Under the pieces are notes generated by a model. It did no database searches and was not told the origin of the DNA. It was given only the letters and a program-made list of their open reading frames with translations. Source: Pseudorhodoferax aquiterrae (GTDB lineage: Bacteria; Pseudomonadota; Gammaproteobacteria; Burkholderiales; Burkholderiaceae_C). Taken from it: a DNA stretch of 32,478 nucleotides. The translations under genes were made by a program, and so were the position numbers. This document shows, one piece after another, positions 18,507 to 27,015 of the stretch (position 1 is its first letter; every line of letters begins with the position of its first letter). The stretch covers positions 1-32,478 of the forward strand of contig NZ_BMYK01000025.1 in assembly GCF_014652235.1 (NCBI RefSeq), in the 5' to 3' direction.

Positions 18507-19523
18507 TCAGACGAGCTGTACCAACTGCTTGCCGAAGTTGCGGCCCTTGAGCAGGCCCAGGAAGGCCTCGGGCGCCGCCGCCAGGCCCTGGGCGATGGAT
18601 TCGCGCGGGCGCAGGTTGCCGCTGGCCACCAGGCCGCCCAGTTCGGCCAGCGCCTCGGGCCAGACCTCCATGTGCTCGCTGACGATGAAGCCTTCGAGCT
18701 TGATGCGGTTGATCAGCAGCAGCGACGGGTTGGCCATGGGCAGCGGTGCGCCATCGTAGCCGGCGATCATGCCGCACAGCGCGATGCGCGCGAACGCGTT
18801 GGTGCGCAGCATCACGGCGTCCATGACCATGCCGCCCACGTTCTCGAAGTAGCCGTCGATGCCGTCCGGGCAGGCCGTCTTGAGCGCGGCCGACAGGCTC
18901 TTCACGTCGCCGTGGACCTTGTAGTCGATGCAGTCGTCGAAGCCGAGCTCGTCCTTGACGTAGGTGCACTTGTCGGGCCCGCCCGCGATGCCGACCACGC
19001 GGCAGCCGCGCGCCTTGCCCAGTGCGCCGAAGGCGCTGCCCACGGCGCCGCTGGCCGCGCTCACGACCAGCGTCTCGCCGGCCTTGGGCGCGATGATCTT
19101 CACGAGTCCATACCAGGCCGTGACGCCCGGCATGCCCACCGCGCCCAGGTAGTGCGACAGCGGCACCTGGCTGGTGTCGACCTTGCGCAGCACGCCGGGC
19201 AGGTTGCCGTCGACCACGCTGTACTGCTGCCAGCCGCCGAAGCCGACAACCTTGTCGCCCACCGCGAAGCGCGGGTTGCGGCTCTCGACGATCTCGCCCA
19301 CGGTGCCGCCCTGCATGACCTGGCCCAGGGGCTGCGGCTGCGCGTAGCTCTTGCTCTCGTTCATGCGCCCGCGCATGTAGGGGTCCAGGCTCATGAAGTG
19401 GTGGCGCACGAGCACCTGGCCGTCGGCCAGCGCCGGCGTGTCGGTTTCCACGAGCTTGAAGTTGCTGGCTTTGGCCTCGCCCTCGGGGCGGTTGTCGAGC
19501 AGGATCTGCTGGTTGCGTGGCAT
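18507..19523 (-). CDS. NADP-dependent oxidoreductase of the CurA/MDR family
   Basis: This 338-residue zinc-independent medium-chain reductase resembles curcumin reductase CurA and leukotriene B4 dehydrogenases, which reduce alpha,beta-unsaturated ketones and aldehydes with NADPH. LDPYMRGRM is at 47-54, the Rossmann motif AASGAVG at 156-162, and GYFENVGG and GMIAGYDG further on. Zinc-binding cysteines of alcohol dehydrogenases are absent. The ATG at 19523 is preceded by GGAG. It is the first gene after the inverted-repeat gap and heads a four-gene sub-operon with AidB-like, GST and SDR genes. Exact substrate unknown. Confidence 0.93.
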   Translation of the reverse strand: MPRNQQILLDNRPEGEAKASNFKLVETDTPALADGQVLVRHHFMSLDPYMRGRMNESKSYAQPQPLGQVMQGGTVGEIVESRNPRFAVGDKVVGFGGWQQYSVVDGNLPGVLRKVDTSQVPLSHYLGAVGMPGVTAWYGLVKIIAPKAGETLVVSAASGAVGSAFGALGKARGCRVVGIAGGPDKCTYVKDELGFDDCIDYKVHGDVKSLSAALKTACPDGIDGYFENVGGMVMDAVMLRTNAFARIALCGMIAGYDGAPLPMANPSLLLINRIKLEGFIVSEHMEVWPEALAELGGLVASGNLRPRESIAQGLAAAPEAFLGLLKGRNFGKQLVQLV

Positions 19524-19547
19524 GGTGGTCTCCGTTGAAGTGGTGTC

Positions 19548-19770
19548 AGAGCTTGAGAGGGAATTGATTGGGCTCACGACAGGGCTCGCAAAGGCGCCGG
19601 GCAAGGCGCGTCGCGCAGCCCATATCGGGATATTGGCAAGCGGCGCAACGCCGCCCGGCGTCTTTGGGGGCCCTGGCCCGCAGGGCAAGCCCCCGCAAGC
19701 CTATGGCCTTCAGGGGCCACGGCGCTTTCCGGGGGCTTGCGTGAGTTCAAGCGATTTCCTCTCAAGCTCT
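19548..19770. repeat. Inverted-repeat-bounded structured intergenic element
   Basis: A perfect 13-bp inverted repeat (AGAGCTTGAGAGG at 19548-19560, CCTCTCAAGCTCT at 19758-19770) brackets 197 bases. Three further pairings with a G:T extend it to 16. Inside are four more inverted repeats: 19593-19602 with 19653-19662, 19640-19645 with 19649-19654, 19666-19675 with 19681-19694 (a GGGGG/CCCCC stem capped by CCCTG/CAGGG), and 19685-19695 with 19730-19740 (11 bp, perfect). The last two share bases and cannot both form. The right end touches the stop codon of the PaaI gene. I see no coding frame, transposase or convincing target duplication. It could be a MITE-like insertion, a structured RNA, or a terminator/leader region. 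Confidence 0.65.
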
Positions 19771-20189
19771 CAGTCGCTGGGCGGCTCGGCCATGGCCGGC
19801 GCGCGCGGGATGTACTTGAAGGTGCCCGTGGCATGGGCGCAGAGCCGGCCTTCCTGGTCCTCGATGCGCGCCTCGGTGAAGGCCATGCGGCCGGTGGCCT
19901 GCAGCACGCGGCCGGTGGCGACCAGCGGGCCGCGCGCGCTCTGCATGAAGCTGGTCTTCATCTCGATGGTCAGCACACCCAGTTCGGGCCGCAGGCTGCG
20001 CGCGGCCGCCGCCATGGTCACGTCCAGCAAGGTCATGCAGGCCCCGCCGTGCGTGACATGGAAATTGTTGAGGTGCTCGGGCTTGGCCTCGTAGCGCATC
20101 TCGGACTGACCGTCCTCGAAGCGCGTGAGCGTGATGCCCAGGTGGTCGATGAAGGGCACGGCGAAAAGCTGGCGGATCGGCGTTGTCAT
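19770..20189 (-). CDS. PaaI-like hotdog thioesterase
   Basis: This 139-residue single hotdog-domain protein carries the PaaI-type active-site phrase NNFHVTHGGACMTLLDVTM, with HGG at 47-49 and Asp56. Such enzymes hydrolyse acyl-CoA thioesters, releasing CoA from stalled or dead-end intermediates. Its ATG at 20189 overlaps the preceding SDR stop by four bases (ATGA). It is the last gene before the structured gap, and the gap's outer inverted repeat reaches its stop codon. Confidence 0.9.
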   Translation of the reverse strand: MTTPIRQLFAVPFIDHLGITLTRFEDGQSEMRYEAKPEHLNNFHVTHGGACMTLLDVTMAAAARSLRPELGVLTIEMKTSFMQSARGPLVATGRVLQATGRMAFTEARIEDQEGRLCAHATGTFKYIPRAPAMAEPPSD

Positions 20190-20980
20190 GCCGCGCCCAG
20201 CACCACGCTCACGCCGCCGTCGACGGCCAGCCACTGTCCCGTGATGTGCTTGCCGGCGTCGCTCGCGTACAGCAGCGTGATGCCCTTGAGGTCCTCGTCG
20301 TCGCCCAGGCGCTGCAGCGGCGCGCCGGCCTTCATCTTGTCCTCGCCCAGACTGTCGATCAGCCCGTTGGACAGCTTGGTGCGGAAGAAGCCCGGGCAGA
20401 TCGCATTGACCGTGATGCCATAGCGGCCCCACTCGGCCGCCAGCGTGCGCGTGAAGCCGATGACGGCCGTCTTGGAGGTGTTGTAGGCCAGCGTCTTCAT
20501 GCCGACCGGATTGCCGTTCAGCGCCGCGATGGAAGCGATGTTGATGATGCGGCCGCCGCCCTGCTGGATCATGCAGCCGTTGGCGATCTGCTGGGCCAGG
20601 ATGAAGTAGCCGCGCACGTTGAGGTTCATGACCTTGTCCCAGGCCGCGACCGGGTGCTCCTCGGCCGGCACGCCCCAGCTCGCGCCCGCGTTGTTGACCA
20701 GGATGTCGACGCGGCCGAAGCGTGCCAGTGTCTGGTCCGCCAGGCCCCGCGTCTCGTCCTCCTTGGCGCAGTCGGCGGCGATCCAGTCGGCCTCGATGCC
20801 GGCGGCCTTCAGTTCCGCGGCGGCCTGGTCCAGGTCTTCGGCCTTGCGCGAGCTCAGCATGACGCGCGCGCCGGCCTCGCCCAGCGCATGCGCCATCTGC
20901 AGCCCCAGTCCGCGCGAGCCACCGGTCACGAGGGCCGTCTTGCCCTTCAGGTCGAAAAGTTGCTGGATGTTGCGGCTCAT
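20186..20980 (-). CDS. SDR family oxidoreductase
   Basis: This 264-residue classical SDR has TGGSRGLG at 19-26, NNAG at 96-99, Ser150 and the Tyr166/Lys170 pair in YNTSK. The Arg in the first motif and SSRK at 43-46 point to NADP(H). GQWLAVDGG near the C-terminus is typical of FabG-like and 3-hydroxyacyl dehydrogenases. A good ribosome-binding site, AAGGAG, precedes the ATG. Within this cluster it may reduce or oxidise a 3-hydroxyacyl or ketone intermediate; the substrate is not readable from sequence. Confidence 0.93.
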   Translation of the reverse strand: MSRNIQQLFDLKGKTALVTGGSRGLGLQMAHALGEAGARVMLSSRKAEDLDQAAAELKAAGIEADWIAADCAKEDETRGLADQTLARFGRVDILVNNAGASWGVPAEEHPVAAWDKVMNLNVRGYFILAQQIANGCMIQQGGGRIINIASIAALNGNPVGMKTLAYNTSKTAVIGFTRTLAAEWGRYGITVNAICPGFFRTKLSNGLIDSLGEDKMKAGAPLQRLGDDEDLKGITLLYASDAGKHITGQWLAVDGGVSVVLGAA

Positions 20981-21015
20981 GTTGCTCCTTGTTTCTTCTT
21001 GGCCATCGGTGGGGG

Positions 21016-21222
21016 TCAGGGCGTGGGCTTGAGCCGCGCCCGCACGAAGATCAACAGCACGCCGACGGCCGCGGCGATGCCGCCGCCGACGACCAAGCTG
21101 TGGCCCAGGGCCTGCTCCTCGCCGCGTTCGACCGCCAGGCCCAGGACCAGCGCCAGCAGGCCGCCGTAGATCAGGATCCAGACCAGGTTCTGGAGCCGTT
21201 TGAGGTTGCGTGGTGTTGCCAT
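21016..21222 (-). CDS. Small two-span membrane protein
   Basis: This 68-residue protein has a basic N-terminus (MATPRNLKRLQ) and two hydrophobic helices at about 12-30 and 42-60. They are separated by the charged loop ERGEEQ and followed by a basic end (RARLKPTP), so both termini should be cytoplasmic. No clear Shine-Dalgarno sequence precedes the ATG. It sits in the same direction between an acyl-CoA dehydrogenase and an SDR, with gaps of 48 and 35 bases, and the frame is well filled, so I take it as real. No function can be assigned. Confidence 0.75.
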   Translation of the reverse strand: MATPRNLKRLQNLVWILIYGGLLALVLGLAVERGEEQALGHSLVVGGGIAAAVGVLLIFVRARLKPTP

Positions 21223-21270
21223 GCGCGCACTGTACCCAAGCCTGTCGGCCCAGGTGTCACGTCCGCAGCC

Positions 21271-23091
21271 TCAGAAGGCTTCCTCGGGCAGGTCCAGGCA
21301 GGTGCTGTCGCAGCGCGCCACCACGGCCAGCCAGGCACCGATCCTGGGCAGCTCGTAACGGTAGAAGAAGCGCATGGCCGCCAGGCGACCCTGCGCCGCC
21401 GCGCTGCCGTCCGCGGGCATGCTGCAGGCCACATCCAGCCAGATCCAGGCCAGCACCGTGTGGCCGAAGGCCTGCAGGTAGGGCACGGCATTGGCCAGCG
21501 CGCGCTCGGGCTCACCGCCGGCCCAGGCCGCCTGCGTGGCCTGCAGCACCTGGGCCCAGGCGTCCGTCAGCGCGGCCGCCTCGTCGGCCAGCGCCGGCTG
21601 CGCGGCCGCCCGCGCGATGGTCTGCTCCAGCCGCGCGCCCAGCAGCTGCAGGCCGCGGCCCTCCTCCATGCGGACCTTGCGGCCCAGCAGGTCCATGGCC
21701 TGGATGCCGTGCGTGCCTTCGTGGATCATGTTCAGGCGGTTGTCGCGCCAGTACTGCTCGACCGGGAAGTCGCGCGTGTAGCCGTAGCCGCCATGCACCT
21801 GGATCGCCAGCGAGTTGGCCTCCAGGCACCATTCGCTGGGCCAGCTCTTGGCGATCGGCGTCAACACCTCCAGCAGCAGGCCGGCCTCGGCGGCCGCCTG
21901 TGCGCCGCCCGTGCGCTGCACGTCGACCAGGCGCGCGCAGTACAGCTCGAGCGCGAGCGCGCCCTCGCCATAGGACTTCTGCGCGAGCAGCATGCGCTTC
22001 ACATCCGCGTGCTCGATGATGCGCACCTGCGGCGCTGCCGCATCCTTGCCGGCCTTGCCCTGGGGTCGGCCCTGCGGCCGGTTCTTCGCATAGTCCAGCG
22101 CGGCGTAGTAGCCGGCCAGGCCCAGCATGGTGGCCGAGGTGCCGACCGCGATGCGGGCCTCGTTCATCATGTGGAACATGCAGCGCAGGCCTTCGTGCGG
22201 CTCGCCCACGAGGTAGCCGATGGCGCCCGCGCTGCCGCGCACCGGGTACCTGCCTTCGCCGAAGTTGAGCAAGGTGTTGGTCGTGCCGCGCCAGCCCAGC
22301 TTGTGGTTCAGGCCGGCCAGCGCCACGTCGTTGCGCTCGCCCGTGAGCCGGCCTTCGGTGTCGACCAGCTTCTTGGGCACGATGAACAACGAGATGCCAC
22401 GCGTGCCTGGAATCGGCTTGCCGTCCGGCCCCGGGATCTTGGCCAGCACGAGGTGCACGATGTTCTCGTTGAGCTCGTGCTCGCCCGAGGAGATCCACAT
22501 CTTGTTGCCCGTGAGCCGAAAGCGTGGGCCCAGCGGATCGGCCTCGAAGCCGTCGCCATCGGGCACGGCGCGCGTGGCCACGTCCGACAGCGAAGAGCCG
22601 GCCTGCGGCTCGGACAGGCACATGGTGCCCGAGAAGCGGCCGTTGAATTCGTTGCGCGCGAACACGGCCTTTTGCACCGGGCTGCCGTGCACCAGCAGCA
22701 AGTTGGCATTGCCCTTGGTCAGCAGCGCCGAATTGATGCTGACCGAGGCCAGCGCGAAGAAGGCGTTCGCCGCGGCCTCGACCGTGAACGGCAGCTGCAT
22801 GCCGCCCTCGTCGTAGTCCTGCGCGGCGCTGAGCATGCCGGACTCGGCATAGGCGCGGCTCGCGGCCAGCGTGGCGGCCGGCAGGATCACCTTCTCGCCG
22901 TCGAAGCGGGGCTCCTCGGTGTCCACCAGCCGGTTGAACGGCGCGTACTTCTCGCGCGCGATGCGCTCGCAGGTGTCGAGCACCGCGTCGAAGGTTTCGC
23001 GCGAATGCTCGGCGTAGCGCGGGCGTTCGGCCAGCTTCTCGGCCTGCAGCCAGTCGTACAGCAGGAAATCCAGCAGGGGGCGCAGGCTCAT
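21271..23091 (-). CDS. Long-form acyl-CoA dehydrogenase (DmdC/FadE1-2 type)
   Basis: This 606-residue flavoprotein belongs to the long acyl-CoA dehydrogenases with an extra C-terminal domain, the group that includes 3-methylmercaptopropionyl-CoA dehydrogenase DmdC and fatty-acyl FadE enzymes of pseudomonads. Visible are the FAD/substrate phrases MCLSEPQAGSSLSDV and GNKMWISSGEHEL, QVHGGYGYTRDFPVEQYWRD, and IHEGTHGIQAMDLLGRK, with the probable catalytic Glu at 458. It would introduce the first double bond of beta-oxidation. The ATG at 23091 overlaps the stop of the upstream PaaI gene. Substrate chain length cannot be told from sequence. Confidence 0.94.
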   Translation of the reverse strand: MSLRPLLDFLLYDWLQAEKLAERPRYAEHSRETFDAVLDTCERIAREKYAPFNRLVDTEEPRFDGEKVILPAATLAASRAYAESGMLSAAQDYDEGGMQLPFTVEAAANAFFALASVSINSALLTKGNANLLLVHGSPVQKAVFARNEFNGRFSGTMCLSEPQAGSSLSDVATRAVPDGDGFEADPLGPRFRLTGNKMWISSGEHELNENIVHLVLAKIPGPDGKPIPGTRGISLFIVPKKLVDTEGRLTGERNDVALAGLNHKLGWRGTTNTLLNFGEGRYPVRGSAGAIGYLVGEPHEGLRCMFHMMNEARIAVGTSATMLGLAGYYAALDYAKNRPQGRPQGKAGKDAAAPQVRIIEHADVKRMLLAQKSYGEGALALELYCARLVDVQRTGGAQAAAEAGLLLEVLTPIAKSWPSEWCLEANSLAIQVHGGYGYTRDFPVEQYWRDNRLNMIHEGTHGIQAMDLLGRKVRMEEGRGLQLLGARLEQTIARAAAQPALADEAAALTDAWAQVLQATQAAWAGGEPERALANAVPYLQAFGHTVLAWIWLDVACSMPADGSAAAQGRLAAMRFFYRYELPRIGAWLAVVARCDSTCLDLPEEAF

Positions 23092-23531
23092 GGCGTGGCT
23101 TTCTCGGGCAAGGCCGCAATCGTGCCCTGCGCGATGGCGCAGAGCTTCTCGGCACTGTCCTGCAGCGCGAACACCTCGCAGCTGCAGACGGTCTGCGAGC
23201 GGCCCACGTGCACGGCGCGCGCACGCGCGATCAGGCGCTCGCCGACACCGGGCCGCAGGTAGTTGATCTTGAATTCGGCCGTCACGACCGGCACGCGCAT
23301 GGCCGTGCCGCCCGCGAAGGTGAGTGCGTTGTCGGCCAGGTAGCTCAGCACGCCGCCATGGGCAAATCCATGCTGCTGCAGCAGCTTTTCGGACAGCGGC
23401 AACTGCAGCTCGACCACACCGGGCTGCAGCGCCGTCAGCTCGGCGCCCAGCAACTGGCTGAAGGGCTGCGATGCCAGTGCCTGGCGGCCGAACGCGAGGA
23501 ATTCTTCGGCCGTCGGCACTGGCTGGGCCAT
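23088..23531 (-). CDS. PaaI family thioesterase
   Basis: This 147-residue hotdog thioesterase has its active-site phrase at QQHGFAHGGVLSYLADNAL, with HGG at 58-60 and Asp67. It is distinct in sequence from the other PaaI-like protein of the cluster at 19770-20189. It starts within the thiolase stop (TGATG, one shared base) and its stop overlaps the dehydrogenase start (ATGA), so it is tightly coupled to both. It likely clears acyl-CoA species formed during beta-oxidation. Confidence 0.92.
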   Translation of the reverse strand: MAQPVPTAEEFLAFGRQALASQPFSQLLGAELTALQPGVVELQLPLSEKLLQQHGFAHGGVLSYLADNALTFAGGTAMRVPVVTAEFKINYLRPGVGERLIARARAVHVGRSQTVCSCEVFALQDSAEKLCAIAQGTIAALPEKATP

Positions 23532-24706
23532 CAGAGCACCTCGAGGATGCCGGCCGCGCCCATGCCGCCGCCGATGCACATGGTCACGCAGACCTTCTTG
23601 GCGCCGCGGCGCTTGCCCTCGATCAGGGCATGGCCCGTCAGGCGCTGACCCGACACGCCGTAGGGGTGGCCGACCGCGATGGCGCCGCCGTTCACGTTGA
23701 GCCGCTCGGCCGGAATGCCCAGCTTGTCGCGGCAGTAGATCACCTGCACGGCAAAGGCCTCGTTGAGCTCCCACAGGTCGATGTCGTCGATCTTCAGGCC
23801 CAGGCGCTTGAGCACCTTCGGAATCGCGAACACCGGGCCGATGCCCATCTCGTCGGGCTCGCAGCCGGCCACGGCGAAGCCCAGGAAACGGCCCAGCGGC
23901 TGCAGGCCCTTCTTCTGCGCCAGCGACTCGTGCATGAGCACGCAGGCGCCGGCGCCGTCGGAGAACTGGCTGGCGTTGCCGGCCGAGACGAGGCCGCCCG
24001 GCAGCGCCGAGCGCAGGCCGTGGATGCCCTCGAAGGTGGTGCCGGGGCGGATGCCCTCGTCGTTCTCCACCGTCACCTTCTTGGTGATGAGGCCCAGCGT
24101 CTTGTCGGCGACGCCCATGGTCACGGTGATGGGCGCGATCTCCTGCTTGAACAGGCCCGCCTCCAGCGCGGCGGCGGCCTTCTGCTGGCTGGCGGCGCCG
24201 TACTCGTCCATGGCGGCGCGGCCGATGTTGTAGCGCTTGGCCACCTGCTCGGCCGTCTGCAGCATGTTCCAGTAGATCTCGGGCTTCATGGCCTTGAGCT
24301 CGGGGTCGACGGCCATGTGCTGGTTGACCTCCTGCTGCACGCAGGAGATGCTTTCCAGGCCGCCGGCCACGAGCACGTCGTTCTCGCCGGCGACGATGCG
24401 CTGCGCGGCCAGCGCGATGGACTGCAGGCCCGAGGAGCAGAAGCGGTTGATCGTGAGGCCGGATGTCGTGACCGGCAGGCCGGCGCGGATGGCGATCAGG
24501 CGCGCGACGTTGCCGCCCGTCGTGCCCTCGGGCAGCGACATGCCCATGATCACGTCTTCGACCTCGGCGCCCTCGATGCCGGCGCGTTGCACGGCATGCT
24601 GCACGGCATGGGCGCCCAGCGTGGGGCCGTAGGTCATGTTGAAGGCGCCCTTCCAGCTCTTGGTCAGCGGCGTGCGGGCGGTGGAAACGATGACGGCGTT
24701 GGTCAT
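23531..24706 (-). CDS. Acetyl-CoA acyltransferase (thiolase)
   Basis: This 391-residue thiolase would cleave 3-ketoacyl-CoA with CoA. The nucleophile Cys90 lies in NRFCSSGLQ, His347 in [14 protein letters not shown], and the second active-site Cys377 in CIGGGMG. The length is standard. The ATG at 24706 is preceded by AAGGAA. It follows the FadB-like gene by 25 bases, the usual fadB-fadA arrangement, so a fadA-like degradative role is more likely than acetoacetyl-CoA synthesis. Chain-length preference is not evident. Confidence 0.95.
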   Translation of the reverse strand: MTNAVIVSTARTPLTKSWKGAFNMTYGPTLGAHAVQHAVQRAGIEGAEVEDVIMGMSLPEGTTGGNVARLIAIRAGLPVTTSGLTINRFCSSGLQSIALAAQRIVAGENDVLVAGGLESISCVQQEVNQHMAVDPELKAMKPEIYWNMLQTAEQVAKRYNIGRAAMDEYGAASQQKAAAALEAGLFKQEIAPITVTMGVADKTLGLITKKVTVENDEGIRPGTTFEGIHGLRSALPGGLVSAGNASQFSDGAGACVLMHESLAQKKGLQPLGRFLGFAVAGCEPDEMGIGPVFAIPKVLKRLGLKIDDIDLWELNEAFAVQVIYCRDKLGIPAERLNVNGGAIAVGHPYGVSGQRLTGHALIEGKRRGAKKVCVTMCIGGGMGAAGILEVL

Positions 24707-24731
24707 GGCAATTCCTTGTTCTTTGGTGTGA

Positions 24732-26831
24732 TCAGTTGAAGGTCTTGCCTTCGGCGGCCAGGCGCGCGAGCAGCGGCGCGGGCTGCCAGAACGCGGCATC
24801 GTCGAGCGGGTTGGTCGCGAAGCGCCGCATGGCCTGGACCACGTTGAACAGGCCGACCTGGTCCGCGTAGAGCATGGGGCCGCCGCGGTGCACGGGAAAG
24901 CCATAGCCGAAGATGTAGACCACGTCGATGTCGCTGGCCTTGTTGGCGATGCCTTCCTCCAGGATGTGGGCCGCCTCGTTGACGAGCGCGAACACCAGGC
25001 GCTGCACGATCTCCTCGTCGGAGATCTTGCGCGGCGTGATCCCCAGGGCCTTGCGGTGCTCCTCGATCATCTTGACGACTTCCGCGTTCGGGATCGCGTC
25101 GCGCTTGCCGGCCACATAGTCGTACCAGCCCGCGCCGGTCTTCTGGCCGTAGCGCCCACGTTCGCAGAGCAGGTCGGCCGTCTTGCTGTACTTCATGCCG
25201 GGCTTTTCGACGTAGCGGCGCTTGCGGATGGCCCAGCCGATGTCGTTGCCGGCCAGATCGCCCATGCGGAACGGCCCCATCGCGAAGCCGAACTTCTCGA
25301 TGGCCTTGTCGACCTGCTCGGGCGTGCAGCCTTCGTCGAGCAGGAAGCCGGCCTGCCGGCTGTACTGCTCGATCATGCGGTTGCCGATGAAGCCGTCGCA
25401 GACGCCCGAGACCACGGCCGTCTTCTTGATCTTCTTGGCCACCGTCATCACGGTGGCCAGCACGTCCTTGCCGGTCTTGGCGCCGCGCACCACTTCGAGC
25501 AGCTTCATGACGTTGGCCGGGCTGAAGAAGTGCAGGCCCACCACGTCCTGCGGACGCTGGGTGAAGGCCGCGATCTTGTCCACGTCCAGCGTGGAGGTGT
25601 TGCTGGCCAGGATGGCTCCGGGCTTCATGACGGCGTCCAGCTTCTTGAACACCTGCTCCTTGACACCGAGCTCCTCGAACACGGCTTCGATCACGAGGTC
25701 GGCGTCGGCCAGGTCGTCGTAGGACAGCGTGGTCGTGAGCAGGGCCATGCGCTGCTCGTACTTGTCCTGCTTGAGCTTGCCCTTCTTGACCTGCGCTTCG
25801 TAGTTCTTGCGGATCGTGGCCACGCCGCGGTCCAGCGCCTCCTGCTTCATCTCCAGCAGCGTGACCGGGACGCCCGCGTTCAGGAAGTTCATGCTGATGC
25901 CGCCGCCCATGGTGCCGGCGCCGATCACGGCCACCTTCTCGATCTTGCGCTGTGGCTGGTCCTCGGGCACGTCCGGGATCTTGGAGGCGGCGCGCTCGGC
26001 CGTGAACAGATGGCGCAGCGCGCGCGACTCGGGCGTCCACATCAGCTGGATGAAGGCCTCGCGCTCGGCCGCCATGCCGGCGTCGAACTTCTGCTTGGTG
26101 GCCGCTTCCACGGTGTCCACGCACCTGGCCGGCGCCGGGAAGTTCTTGGCCATGCCCTTGACCATGTTGCGCGCGAACTGGAAGTAGGCGTCGCCCTTGG
26201 GATGCTTGCAGGGCAGGTTGCGCACCAGCGGCAGCGGGCGCGCGTCAGCCACCGAGCGGGCGTAGGCCAGGGCTTCCTCGGCCAGCGATTCGGGCGAGGC
26301 CGCCATCTTGTCGAACAGCTTCTGGCCCGGCACGGCGGCGATGAACTCGCTCTTGACCGGCTCCCCGCTCACGATCATGTTGAGGGCCGCTTCCACGCCC
26401 AGCACGCGCGGCAGGCGCTGCGTGCCGCCGGCGCCGGGCACCAGGCCCAGCTTGACCTCGGGCAGCGCGACGGCGCAGCCCGGCGCGGCGATGCGGTAGT
26501 GGCAGCCCAGTGCCAGTTCCAGCCCACCGCCCATGCAGACCGAGTGGATGGCCGCGACCACGGGCTTGGCCGAGTTCTCCACGGCCAGGATCACGCTGAG
26601 CAGGTTGGGCTCCTGCAGAGCCTTGGGCGAGCCGAATTCCTTGATGTCGGCGCCGCCCGAGAAGGCCTTGCCGGCGCCGGTCAGCACGATGGCGCGCACG
26701 GCCGCATCGGCATTGGCCTTGGCCAGGCCCTCGGCGATGCCCTGGCGGGTCGCAAGCCCGAGTCCATTGACCGGTGGGTTGTTCAGGCTGATGACGGCAA
26801 CGTCACCGTGGACTGCATAGGCAGCGGTCAT
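24732..26831 (-). CDS. FadB-type enoyl-CoA hydratase/3-hydroxyacyl-CoA dehydrogenase
   Basis: This is a 699-residue bifunctional beta-oxidation enzyme. The crotonase half (about 1-190) has SGGADIKEF, then [15 protein letters not shown] and [20 protein letters not shown], which supply the two catalytic Glu residues. The dehydrogenase half has the NAD motif GAGTMGGG near residue 302, [18 protein letters not shown] with its catalytic His near 433, and [11 protein letters not shown]-terminal dehydrogenase domain repeat contains [12 protein letters not shown]. The ATG at 26831 has GAGGAG about ten bases upstream. It heads the leftward acyl-CoA operon and diverges from the chemoreceptor gene across a gap with two palindromes. 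The layout matches peroxisomal-type and FadB/FadJ-type fusions. Confidence 0.95.
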   Translation of the reverse strand: MTAAYAVHGDVAVISLNNPPVNGLGLATRQGIAEGLAKANADAAVRAIVLTGAGKAFSGGADIKEFGSPKALQEPNLLSVILAVENSAKPVVAAIHSVCMGGGLELALGCHYRIAAPGCAVALPEVKLGLVPGAGGTQRLPRVLGVEAALNMIVSGEPVKSEFIAAVPGQKLFDKMAASPESLAEEALAYARSVADARPLPLVRNLPCKHPKGDAYFQFARNMVKGMAKNFPAPARCVDTVEAATKQKFDAGMAAEREAFIQLMWTPESRALRHLFTAERAASKIPDVPEDQPQRKIEKVAVIGAGTMGGGISMNFLNAGVPVTLLEMKQEALDRGVATIRKNYEAQVKKGKLKQDKYEQRMALLTTTLSYDDLADADLVIEAVFEELGVKEQVFKKLDAVMKPGAILASNTSTLDVDKIAAFTQRPQDVVGLHFFSPANVMKLLEVVRGAKTGKDVLATVMTVAKKIKKTAVVSGVCDGFIGNRMIEQYSRQAGFLLDEGCTPEQVDKAIEKFGFAMGPFRMGDLAGNDIGWAIRKRRYVEKPGMKYSKTADLLCERGRYGQKTGAGWYDYVAGKRDAIPNAEVVKMIEEHRKALGITPRKISDEEIVQRLVFALVNEAAHILEEGIANKASDIDVVYIFGYGFPVHRGGPMLYADQVGLFNVVQAMRRFATNPLDDAAFWQPAPLLARLAAEGKTFN

Positions 26832-26851
26832 GCTGGGGCTCCTCGTTGAAC

Positions 26852-26879
26852 ATGAAAAGAACGACCGTTCACTTTTCAT
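26852..26879. promoter_or_regulatory. Palindromic operator candidate upstream of the fadB-like gene
   Basis: GAACG-AC-CGTTC (26859-26870) is a perfect 5-bp dyad. It is embedded in a wider imperfect dyad made by ATGAAAA at 26852-26858 and TTTTCAT at 26873-26879, with two unpaired bases on the right side. It starts 21 bases ahead of the fadB-like ATG, and a TAGAAT box on the minus strand lies just upstream. Size and position fit a TetR-type repressor site such as those that control fatty-acid genes. The regulator is not in the window. Confidence 0.5.
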
Positions 26880-26913
26880 TCTAGGGGTGAAGGAGGCGCC
26901 GCCGGATCGGTGT

Positions 26914-26929
26914 TGTCCCGATCGGGACA
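26914..26929. promoter_or_regulatory. Perfect 16-bp palindrome in the fadB/chemoreceptor gap
   Basis: TGTCCCGATCGGGACA reads identically on both strands. It lies in the divergent gap about 83 bases ahead of the fadB-like start and about 87 bases ahead of the preferred chemoreceptor start. It is a candidate binding site for a dimeric regulator of one or both genes. I cannot name the regulator. Confidence 0.5.
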
Positions 26930-27015
26930 TGGCACCCGCGCCTGGCGTTACACCTTGTTTCCATGTGACTTTGTCTTCGAAGCGTCATACCGAACGGATG
27001 CAATGCGCCGCTGCC

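Noticed and set aside
19548-19770. Reading the inverted-repeat element as a full insertion sequence.
   Set aside because: It is about 220 bases with no transposase frame and no convincing target-site duplication, so only a MITE-like or RNA interpretation remains open.
20989-23262. A 757-codon open frame on the plus strand opposite the acyl-CoA dehydrogenase.
   Set aside because: The minus strand carries a complete dehydrogenase with active-site motifs; the plus frame is a composition artefact.
24888-26849. A 653-codon open frame on the plus strand opposite the fadB-like gene.
   Set aside because: It lies wholly within the bifunctional enzyme and shows no domain of its own.
26832-26930. An N-terminal extension of the fadB-like protein.
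   Set aside because: It would run through both palindromes and lacks family similarity. The ATG at 26831 has a good ribosome-binding site and gives the usual crotonase start.
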